Of a stretch of 18,803 bases of DNA, positions 13,163 to 18,803 are shown piece by piece (within the stretch, counting starts at the first letter, position 1; each line of letters opens with the position of its first letter). Location of the stretch: the NCBI GenBank assembly GCA_003164155.1, contig PLSG01000458.1:1-18803 (forward strand), written 5' to 3'. The notes beneath the pieces are model-generated. The model saw only the letters and a program-made list of their open reading frames with translations, did no database searches and had not been told where the DNA came from. This DNA is from Parachlamydiaceae bacterium. GTDB lineage: Bacteria > Chlamydiota > Chlamydiia > Chlamydiales > Parachlamydiaceae. Made by a program: the position numbers and the translations under genes.

Positions 13163-13190
13163 ATATGCCGACCAAATAACCCCTTTTGCA
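13088..13190. repeat. 58-bp imperfect tandem repeat
   Basis: The 16-mer TAAATATGCCGACCAA occurs at 13102-13117 and 13160-13175, each preceded by GCTCTTTT and followed by CCCTTTT and CACC, with a period of 58 bp. It could be a pair of binding sites at the end of the duplicated module, or the remains of a repeated coding unit. Confidence 0.6.
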
Positions 13191-13201
13191 CCGTGGATGC
13201 G

Positions 13202-13453
13202 CTAAAATGCAAGCGTGGCAAGCTCATCTTTGTACAGTTTCATCTGCTGCCGGAAAATGCGCCGCTCCATAAGAGACTGCTTTGAATATTGTCCATGTGT
13301 TGTCACCGATTGCCGTTGCCGTTCGCGCCCTTCAGGTGTTCGTGGTCCAGTGGAGTGTCCACCGTGGAGGTGGCATTTTCCAGACTTACCGGCAATGCGC
13401 TGGCACGGGTGTTTGTCCTCTGTTCTTGTTTGAGCTCCGCACAGTGGCATCAT
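13202..13453 (-). CDS. HGGxSTG-motif small protein, complete copy
   Basis: This is an 83-residue protein: a Cys-containing start (PLCGAQTRTEDKHPCQRI), the signature CHLHGGHSTGPRTPEGRERQ, then HGQYSKQSLMERRIFRQQM. It is a paralogue of the truncated gene at 1-203 and shows the full length of that family here. The pattern is common in phage and plasmid hypothetical proteins; the function is unknown to me. CxxH and HGGH could bind zinc, which is inference. The start overlaps the stop of the upstream gene (ATGA), so translation is coupled; two consecutive ATGs leave the first residue uncertain. It is the third gene of module copy 2. Confidence 0.75.
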   Translation of the reverse strand: MMPLCGAQTRTEDKHPCQRIAGKSGKCHLHGGHSTGPRTPEGRERQRQSVTTHGQYSKQSLMERRIFRQQMKLYKDELATLAF

Positions 13454-14166
13454 GGGGATACCTCACCGAATTTACCGTTTACCCCTCCCCCTTCCCTTCC
13501 GCCGGCAACCACATCGCCACCGCCAACGATCGCTTGACCACCGCTATTCACCTGCACATTTTGGTGCTGAATTACAATTTTCTGCTCGCCACCACGTTTA
13601 TATTTACTAATGGCCTCAACGGTTTCGTTGTGAAGGCGCAGAAGTTTGATTGCGCTTTTCATGCAAAACTCACTGTACATCGAAGAGCTTGCATTTGCTA
13701 CCTTAGCTAAATACTGCATGCCCTGCGAGTGAAGAGCGTGTGCTTGCAAACACAACCTGGCTTCCGTGGCATCCTTTGGAGCACTATCTGCCAGCGACTG
13801 CAAAGCAACGTTCATGTTGTCTATAGAAGTGCTTATCGGCTTGGCTAATGCGGCATACCCTGATAGGATTTCACCAGCAAGATCAATGTCTTGCGTTCCT
13901 GTGAGTCGCTCTAAGACAGAACAGTTATTGGGATCATCAGGATTTTTAAAAGTTATTTTAGACTCCCCTTCCTCTTTTGTGAAATGAATCGGACATTTAC
14001 CCCACTGCCTCTGCTTTTCTGGTTTAGCTACCGGCGCACTAGACTTCTCTTCCACTCCCACAGGTTTTGCAACGGCTGGCATCTGCTTATTTTCTGCCTT
14101 TGCCGGCAAGCAGGCTGCTGAAGTCTTTGCGACCTTAGTCTGAGCTTCCTTTTTAGTTTTGGCCAT
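13450..14166 (-). CDS. KYRRGGEQ-type phage/plasmid protein, copy 2
   Basis: This is a 238-residue paralogue of 223-927. The N-terminal 70 residues are Lys/Ala-rich with no fold apparent. The conserved helical part contains LCLQAHALHSQGMQYL, then IKLLRLHNETVEAISKYKRGG and EQKIVIQHQNVQV, ending in a Gly-rich tail (GGGDVVAGGREGGG). Copy 1 shares the spacing of these elements and even its leader: both start codons follow the same ATAAGGGGACA block. No function is known. It stands between RusA and the HGG gene, as in copy 1. The Gly-rich tail differs between copies while the KYKRGGEQ block is kept, which marks that block as the functional part. Confidence 0.8.
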   Translation of the reverse strand: MAKTKKEAQTKVAKTSAACLPAKAENKQMPAVAKPVGVEEKSSAPVAKPEKQRQWGKCPIHFTKEEGESKITFKNPDDPNNCSVLERLTGTQDIDLAGEILSGYAALAKPISTSIDNMNVALQSLADSAPKDATEARLCLQAHALHSQGMQYLAKVANASSSMYSEFCMKSAIKLLRLHNETVEAISKYKRGGEQKIVIQHQNVQVNSGGQAIVGGGDVVAGGREGGGVNGKFGEVSP

Positions 14167-14183
14167 TTTGTCCCCTTATAAAT

Positions 14184-14588
14184 TCATGCTACATTAGATA
14201 TTATGATTGAAGTATGAGGCTTCTCAGCGTATTCCTTAACCACTTTTAGATCAAATACGCACGCATCATCGGTGTATACAATGCCATTCAGCACATCTAA
14301 AGCGAATTTTGCCAAGTTATCAATATCGGGTTTTATCACATGTGGGTTCCCAATAAGTTGAGCGCGCTTTTTCTTTGAGGTTGATTTCGGGATAGGCATG
14401 CTGAATTTGATACTAACACGTAGGGGCTCGCTTGTAGGGCTCTGCGTCCACTGCAATTTCAATACACTGCGAGCTAAACGCTTTTCTCGGGCCTTGGGAT
14501 CGAACGCGTGGCCAAATCGAGAGAAGCGCGGCCTTCCCTGGGGGATGGGCGATCCTGGCCATGACAACTCAAAAGAGAAGGTGGGCAT
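14184..14588 (-). CDS. RusA-family Holliday junction resolvase, copy 2
   Basis: This is a 134-residue RusA with the same active-site layout as copy 1: KPDIDNLAKFALDVLNG (D88, D90, K94, D98) and VYTDDACVF (D107, D108). The start chosen is ATG 14588, preceded by TTAAGGAACG; a frame-continuing ATG at 14603 would add five residues and overlap the helicase stop region but has no good site. The C-terminus ISNVA equals that of copy 1. It follows a RadD-like helicase by 15 bp. A helicase plus junction resolvase is a sensible recombination pair: the helicase extends or unwinds branches and RusA cuts them. Confidence 0.88.
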   Translation of the reverse strand: MPTFSFELSWPGSPIPQGRPRFSRFGHAFDPKAREKRLARSVLKLQWTQSPTSEPLRVSIKFSMPIPKSTSKKKRAQLIGNPHVIKPDIDNLAKFALDVLNGIVYTDDACVFDLKVVKEYAEKPHTSIIISNVA

Positions 14589-14603
14589 ATCGTTCCTTAA
14601 CAT

Positions 14604-16331
14604 TTAGGATTTTGATACAGTGCTTTCTTCCATCTTTATCTTGCCTATCATAGCCTGAGCTTGCCGCTTCGTCAGGTTCTCTGTCCCTATGCCTCGATAT
14701 TCAAGGAAGAACTTTTGATTGCTGGTCAGAGACTCATCCGTTTCTACCCCATTTCGCCTCTGTTTATTCTGCACGGCGATGATTTTGCGTATCGCAAGAA
14801 AGGCCTCGCTTTTTGTCATTCCGGACGTATAGGCGTTTTGCTTTTCTAGAAAAGCCCGCTGGCCGGGTGTTGGGATCGCTGTCTCTTTCAGCCAGGAGGC
14901 AGACGCATCTGCAAAGGCCACCTTTAGGTGCTTGCGCGCATAATCCTCGGAAACACCGCTGCAATATGCTAGTGGTAGGGGTGAGGCGACAATCTCTTTT
15001 GCGTCGCCATTTGGAGAGTACAACGTGGACACATAGCCATCACCTGCGGGCTTCATTACAATTTCATGCCGCTCATCATCCTGCAAGGACCATTCATCCG
15101 AGCCTAGATCGATCCAAATAAATCGGGCGGTCCCTAGAATGTCAAATTCACGGTCAACCGCTTCGAGAATTTCGACTTTGGAAGTTTTGTCACCCTCTTC
15201 GCGTTCGACCTCTTCCACTTCCTCCCGCTCTTCTTTGATATGGGCGGCATCTGGTATGGCACTGCTCAAAGACATGATGCTGTCTAAATTATTGGCGCGG
15301 TCGGTGAAGTCCAAAACTAAGCAATCCCGCTTCCCTGGGTGCAATCGCAGTCCCCTACCGACACTTTGGATATACAATCCGTGGCTTCTAGTTGGCCTGG
15401 CCATTACCACTGCTGCAATATCGGACTGATCCCATCCCTCGCAAAGTACGCCGCACGAAACGCCCATTTGGATGCGCCCATGCTTTAGATCCTCTAGTAT
15501 CTGCTTGCGCTCCTCGGGCGGCATATCCCCAAAAACCGCATGGGCTGCGATCCCCTGCGCTCTCATCGCTTCGGCCAGGTCTAGGCAGTGCTTCACATCG
15601 CAACAAAAGGCAACGCCCTTTCGATCGCCTGCATAAGCCTTGTACTTTTCAGCTATGAAGGTGTTTCTTTGCGGAGTATTTATCGCCTCCGAAAGATCGC
15701 CTATCGCAAAGTCCCCATTTTGAATGCGGATATCGGTCAAGCTAAGGTTAGTTAAGATTTTCCTGCCGATTAAAGGGGCAAGATATCCGGCCCGAATCAT
15801 GGTGGAAATACTTCTGGAATAAACAACCTTGGAGAATGTGTTGCCAAGGCCGAGTTTATGCTGCGGTGTGGCCGTCACTCCCACCAATAGATTGCCATTG
15901 CTGCCGGCAAAGCCAAGGCCATCAATTACAGCCTGATAGCTGGCACTTGGTGCGTGATGGGCCTCGTCTATCATCATTAGCTCGAACCCCTGTGCCTTGA
16001 GGCGTTCCAGTCGCTTGGGCCTGCTGCATGACTGGATCGAGCCAACCACAATATGGTTGTCAACCTCATCGAGCTCGCCCATGCAAATACCAACGTCGCA
16101 GCCTGGCCAAAACATCTTGAATTTATCAAGGGTTTGATCGATCAATTCTTGTCTGTGGGCCAGGATTAGCGTGCGCTTGTCGAGCCTGCGGGCGATAGCT
16201 GCCATGACAATAGTCTTACCGCTGCCGGTTGGCAATACGACAAGCTGCCGGCTTGTTCCTGCTTTGGCCTCATTCAGAACGTTTTCTACGCATTCGGCCT
16301 GATAATCTCTGAGCTGTATTTCATATGTCAT
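14604..16331 (-). CDS. SF2 helicase, RadD-like
   Basis: This is a 575-residue DEAH-box DNA helicase. Motifs are RDYQ (8-11), Walker A LPTGSGKT (33-40), HRQE (59-62), DEAH (122-125), GVTATP (151-156) and motif VI IQSVGRGLRLHPGK (321-334), followed by LVLDFTD. This arrangement resembles RadD/YejH-type helicases acting on recombination intermediates. The region after 360 is acidic (EEREEVEEVEREEGD), followed by an unrecognised accessory domain and a C-terminal block (QKFFLEYRGIGTENLTKRQAQAMIG) typical of phage- or ICE-borne SF2 helicases. Unlike the 4087 helicase, its motif II is canonical. It heads the minus-strand run that continues with RusA and is divergent from parA2. Confidence 0.88.
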   Translation of the reverse strand: MTYEIQLRDYQAECVENVLNEAKAGTSRQLVVLPTGSGKTIVMAAIARRLDKRTLILAHRQELIDQTLDKFKMFWPGCDVGICMGELDEVDNHIVVGSIQSCSRPKRLERLKAQGFELMMIDEAHHAPSASYQAVIDGLGFAGSNGNLLVGVTATPQHKLGLGNTFSKVVYSRSISTMIRAGYLAPLIGRKILTNLSLTDIRIQNGDFAIGDLSEAINTPQRNTFIAEKYKAYAGDRKGVAFCCDVKHCLDLAEAMRAQGIAAHAVFGDMPPEERKQILEDLKHGRIQMGVSCGVLCEGWDQSDIAAVVMARPTRSHGLYIQSVGRGLRLHPGKRDCLVLDFTDRANNLDSIMSLSSAIPDAAHIKEEREEVEEVEREEGDKTSKVEILEAVDREFDILGTARFIWIDLGSDEWSLQDDERHEIVMKPAGDGYVSTLYSPNGDAKEIVASPLPLAYCSGVSEDYARKHLKVAFADASASWLKETAIPTPGQRAFLEKQNAYTSGMTKSEAFLAIRKIIAVQNKQRRNGVETDESLTSNQKFFLEYRGIGTENLTKRQAQAMIGKIKMEESTVSKS

Positions 16332-16473
16332 GATGTGCCATTAACGGTATATGCTAAGGTCAACATGTACGAATATACCATATAAGTAAAAACTTGTATA
16401 TACTTTTGTTCGTTCTTGCTAATATATGAGAGACTTTGATAATGTGCGCTTTTTCCCTAAAAAAAGGAGGCAC
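16332..16473. promoter_or_regulatory. divergent control region between RadD-like helicase and parA2
   Basis: GGTATAT (16346-16352) and ATATACC (16373-16379) form a 7-bp inverted repeat, and AAGT-aaaa-ACTT lies just after. A plausible plus-strand promoter is TTGCTA (16416-16421) and GATAAT (16438-16443) with a 16-bp spacer. The ParA2 ribosome-binding site AAAAAGGAGG is at 16461-16470. The palindromes are candidates for autoregulation by the RHH-like partner. Confidence 0.45.
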
Positions 16474-17139
16474 ATGCGAACAACGATAACCATAAGTACG
16501 ATCAATCTTAAAGGTGGATCTGCCAAGACCTCGACAATTTTTAACTTAGCGGGCGTGCTGCATGAAGCTGGGCGCCGGCCCCTATTGATAGATTGCGATG
16601 CGCAGCAATCGGCGACCCAATGGGCAGCGCAGGGCGGCGACCGGTTTCCGTTTCCAGTCATTCCGCTTGAGATAGGCAAGGACGTTAAGAAATTCAAAGC
16701 GCAGTTGGACAAAATCAAGACGGAGCGTAAATCCGGCGTGGTTTTGTTTGACACGCCACCGCAGCTCAAAGAGGAAGCGCTGCTATGCGCCCTTCTATCC
16801 GACATTGTGCTAATCCCCGTCACACCGTCACCCCTAGATATATGGGCAGCTGAGCAGGCGATAAAAACGGTGAGGGAGGCGCAGAGCGTGCGCAAAGACA
16901 AGTTGCCTAAGATCTTGCTGGTCCCATCCCGTTTGGTTGCCGGCACGGTGCTTGCGCGTGAAATCAAAGGCAGCCTTGAGCAATTTAATGAAGCGGTTTC
17001 GCCGGCCATCACCCTGAGAGTTGTTATGGTGGAAGCGTGCATTGCCGGCCTGCCAGTCAGTCTATATGCGCCGGGTAGTCCATCGCATAATGAATTCAAG
17101 GACCTGCTGAAATTCGTATATAAGAATGTAAAGAAGTAA
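16474..17139 (+). CDS. second ParA-family ATPase
   Basis: This is a 221-residue ParA-like ATPase, distinct from the one at 7538. The deviant Walker A is LKGGSAKTST, then LLIDCDAQQSATQWA, and the Walker B segment is GVVLFDTPPQLKEEALLCALLSDIVLIPV. This short form resembles the ParA/Soj-like proteins found with small RHH partners on plasmids. The start is ATG 16474, directly behind a perfect AGGAGG; the longer frame from 16426 lacks such a site. An RHH-like gene follows after 36 bp. Two ParA systems of different type in one molecule point to a fused or composite replicon. A long antisense frame covers this gene, but it is only a shadow. Confidence 0.9.
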   Translation: MRTTITISTINLKGGSAKTSTIFNLAGVLHEAGRRPLLIDCDAQQSATQWAAQGGDRFPFPVIPLEIGKDVKKFKAQLDKIKTERKSGVVLFDTPPQLKEEALLCALLSDIVLIPVTPSPLDIWAAEQAIKTVREAQSVRKDKLPKILLVPSRLVAGTVLAREIKGSLEQFNEAVSPAITLRVVMVEACIAGLPVSLYAPGSPSHNEFKDLLKFVYKNVKK

Positions 17140-17175
17140 GCATATCCACACATACACACAAAAGGAAATACTCAC

Positions 17176-17487
17176 ATGAGACAAAAAGCTACCCTTGCAA
17201 AAATGCAGAAAGATCTGGGAGAAGAGCCAAAAGCCAGCCAGGCTAAGAAGGCAAAGAAAGAGCCTGTCAAGAAAGAGACAGCCGCGGCTGCTATCGAGCT
17301 GCATCATCCACCACGCGGAGAAAGGGGCGACTTCCTAGCCATCACGGTTAAGTTACCAGCCGATATGTTATCCGCATTGCGCACTATAGGTATGCATCGC
17401 AGAGCTAAAAAGGAGAAGGACACGGACACATCTGCTCTAATTAGGGAAGCGGTAGCGGAGTTCCTGGCCAAAAGAGCCAAAGAATAA
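17176..17487 (+). CDS. RHH-like partner of ParA2
   Basis: This is a 103-residue protein. The first 45 residues are Lys/Ala/Glu-rich and disordered; the last 50 read FLAITVKLPADMLSALRTIG, then MHRRAKKEKDTDTSALIREA and VAEFLAKRAKE. A strand (AITVKLP) followed by two helices is the CopG/RHH pattern used by small centromere-binding proteins. AAAGGAA lies eight bases before the ATG. Its place after parA2 supports the role of DNA-binding partner and repressor. It is not an obvious paralogue of the two RHH-like proteins in the first par locus. Confidence 0.7.
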   Translation: MRQKATLAKMQKDLGEEPKASQAKKAKKEPVKKETAAAAIELHHPPRGERGDFLAITVKLPADMLSALRTIGMHRRAKKEKDTDTSALIREAVAEFLAKRAKE

Positions 17488-17503
17488 CCACCCCTTACTT
17501 GGA

Positions 17504-17531
17504 CCCTGGCCAGATATGCAATCGGCCAGGG
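17504..17531. terminator. hairpin after the parA2 operon
   Basis: CCCTGGCC (17504-17511) pairs with GGCCAGGG (17524-17531) across 12 bases, 17 bp after the RHH-like stop. The following bases are GTTGCC, so the T-run is poor. The position suggests a transcription end. Confidence 0.5.
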
Positions 17532-17575
17532 GTTGCCAATCTTCAACCAGCACTTTTGCTGCTACCTATCCTCCA

Positions 17576-17609
17576 TTTTGTCCCACAGGCGGTCGGCACT
17601 GGGACAAAA
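17576..17609. repeat. 10-bp inverted repeat upstream of the serine recombinase
   Basis: TTTTGTCCCA (17576-17585) and TGGGACAAAA (17600-17609) are perfect complements around a 14-bp core (CAGGCGGTCGGCAC). The total of 34 bp is close to the size of small serine recombinase sites. It is about 95 bp before the recombinase start. It could be a crossover site, an operator or a terminator; no T-rich tail follows. Confidence 0.6.
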
Positions 17610-17703
17610 CAACCTATCTTAACCCATATTGACGGAAGATTGTTGCATTAAATCACATAATGCCGCATATTGATTATCGAACAACACCAAAATGGAATGC
17701 GGT

Positions 17704-18375
17704 ATGAGATACATAGCTTATTTTCGAGTCAGCACAGAAGAGCAAAGTTTAGGTCTAGATGCTCAAAAAGCGGCATGCCAAGAATACAGTCGCAGGCACG
17801 GTGCTGAGTTACACGAAATTTTCACGGATGAAGGGTTGTGCGGCGCTCTGTCTTTTGAAAAGAGGCCGGGCATCTTGAATGCTATAGCATCCTTAGAAAA
17901 AGGGGATGTCCTATTAGTTGCAAAGCGTGACAGGCTATCAAGGGGCGATGTCCTGGCTATGGCTATGATCGAAGCAGGCGTCGCAAGGAAAGGGGCGAAA
18001 ATTGTATCTACCGCGGGAGAGGGGACGGAAAGCGAAGATCCCGCTTCAATCCTTATGCGCCGCATAGTGGATGCCTTTGGAGAATATGAGCGGTTGATTA
18101 TCCAGAGCCGGACAAAGTCAGCTTTGGCAACGAAAAAAGCAAAAGGTGAGTGCGTGGGTAGGGTTCCTTTTGGGCATCGGCTAGCAATGGATGGCATCCG
18201 CTTAGAACCGTGTCCTCATGAGCAATACATCTTAGTCCAGATAGGTGAACTAAAAGAGCAGGGACTTCCTATTCGAGATATGGCCATGACATTGAATGAG
18301 CGGAAAGTTTTTAATCGAGGAGGAGCGTGGACCAAGTCGAGCATACACAGGATAGCTCAAAAAGTAGCACAATAG
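17704..18375 (+). CDS. serine recombinase (resolvase/invertase type)
   Basis: This is a 223-residue serine recombinase. The catalytic Ser10 lies in YIAYFRVSTEEQ, followed by GLDAQKAACQEY. The Arg-rich active-site part is LLVAKRDRLSR, and the long helix is AFGEYERLIIQSRTKSAL. The C-terminal part (VPFGHRLAMDG, then IRDMAMTLNERKVFNRGGAW, TKSSIHRIA) is the start of a Recombinase domain with HTH, so it is between small resolvases and large integrases in size. The start ATG 17704 is chosen since it directly precedes the core strand, with GGA upstream; ATG 17692 would add four residues. It probably catalyses resolution or inversion at a site such as 17576-17609, and is followed by an HTH gene. Confidence 0.88.
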   Translation: MRYIAYFRVSTEEQSLGLDAQKAACQEYSRRHGAELHEIFTDEGLCGALSFEKRPGILNAIASLEKGDVLLVAKRDRLSRGDVLAMAMIEAGVARKGAKIVSTAGEGTESEDPASILMRRIVDAFGEYERLIIQSRTKSALATKKAKGECVGRVPFGHRLAMDGIRLEPCPHEQYILVQIGELKEQGLPIRDMAMTLNERKVFNRGGAWTKSSIHRIAQKVAQ

Positions 18376-18459
18376 ATGCTTTAGATAATCTGGGGGATTC
18401 AATAGGGAATCTCCTGCAACACAGGAAAGAGAAAATAGGAAAAGGAGCTAGAATAGTTT

Positions 18460-18735
18460 ATGGATGAAAAGCGAATTTACACTCTGGAAGAGCTGGGCAA
18501 GATACTGAAGCTATCTGCATTGACCCTGCGCCGTGCTGTGAAGGCCGGCAAGATCAATGTGATTCGGTTGGGAAGTGGACCAAAAGCGCAGATGCGCGTT
18601 ACCAGTGCCGAACTAGACCGGATACTTGCAGGGGGCATGGAAACGACCGCGCCTGCACCTGCGCAACCCGAAAAGCCGTTGCCAGAGACCGACACAAAAC
18701 CGATAACAAAAAACAAGAAGCCAAAGGGAAGTTAA
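18460..18735 (+). CDS. excisionase-family HTH protein
   Basis: This is a 91-residue protein. Residues 6-55 form the typical MerR-like excisionase domain: IYTLEELGKILKLSALTLRR, then AVKAGKINVIRLGSG and MRVTSAELDRILAGG. The remaining 35 residues are Pro/Lys-rich and disordered. Such proteins act as recombination directionality factors or small regulators; being directly behind a serine recombinase supports the former. AAAAGGAG is about 12 bases before the ATG, longer than ideal. An 84-bp gap separates it from the recombinase and contains an imperfect GGGGATTC / GAATCTCC hairpin (18393-18415). Confidence 0.8.
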   Translation: MDEKRIYTLEELGKILKLSALTLRRAVKAGKINVIRLGSGPKAQMRVTSAELDRILAGGMETTAPAPAQPEKPLPETDTKPITKNKKPKGS

Positions 18736-18749
18736 AAGGATCAACACCC

Positions 18750-18803
18750 ATGCCGAAAAGCAATAGCACAAAGAACGATCTCATAAAATCTGACCAAGAT
18801 ATA
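18750..18803 (+). CDS. start of a gene, cut by window edge
   Basis: An open frame begins at ATG 18750 (MPKSNSTKNDLIKSDQDI) and runs to the window end without a stop. AAAAGGA lies nine bases upstream, and it follows the HTH gene by 14 bp on the same strand, so it is probably co-transcribed. The 18 residues visible are too few to assign a family. Confidence 0.5.
   Translation, partial: MPKSNSTKNDLIKSDQDI

Noticed and set aside
16419..17159. 246-residue antisense frame covering parA2
   Set aside because: It is a shadow of a gene with clear Walker motifs; its Ser/Cys/Arg-rich composition is typical of reverse-frame translation.

Overview
The window looks like part of a plasmid, or a plasmid-derived island, from an environmental (amoeba-associated) member of the Chlamydiae. 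The main evidence is the tyrosine recombinase at 9089-10102. From memory it shares long stretches with the chlamydial plasmid proteins pGP7-D and pGP8-D (for example SLTRFLSRKTKGIV, and a C-terminus ending in NASKRFALV). It sits next to a ParA partition operon. There are no rRNA, tRNA, metabolic or conjugation genes; nearly everything is replication, recombination, partition or small unknown cargo. The host assignment is an inference from protein memory and was not searched.

Layout. (1) 1-5840, minus strand: an operon-like run that starts with an AlpA-type HTH protein, then an SF2 helicase, an AAA+/SF3-like replicative helicase, a RusA-type resolvase, a 'KYRRGGEQ'-type protein and a truncated 'HGGxSTG' protein. 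A 27-bp inverted repeat built of 9-bp iterons lies at the end of the replicative helicase gene and is a candidate origin. (2) 6158-8865, minus strand: a partition operon. ParA is bracketed by two paralogous ribbon-helix-helix-like proteins and followed by a recombinase paralogue that has lost its catalytic residues. A cluster of repeats at 8360-8473 is the likely operator or centromere. (3) 9037-10102, plus strand: the intact recombinase, preceded by a perfect 11-6-11 Xer/dif-like palindrome that overlaps its probable -10 box. (4) 10150-13200: a low-GC cargo region with small membrane, secreted or very short proteins, three dispersed copies of a promoter-like repeat, and a decayed integrase fragment. 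(5) 13202-16331, minus strand: a second copy of the RusA / KYRRGGEQ / HGG module, this time behind a RadD-like helicase. (6) 16474-18803, plus strand: a second ParA with an RHH-like partner, a serine recombinase, an excisionase-type HTH protein and the start of another gene.

How it fits together. The replicative helicase and iteron repeat may form a replication module. ParA plus RHH proteins would give segregation, and the tyrosine recombinase plus palindrome may resolve multimers. The duplicated RusA modules and helicases look like phage- or ICE-type recombination functions. Two ParA systems plus a serine recombinase suggest a composite replicon formed by fusion or insertion. The most notable signals are the dif-like site at the recombinase promoter, the catalytically dead recombinase inside the par operon, the inverted iteron array, the duplicated three-gene module and the co-regulated small-protein cluster.
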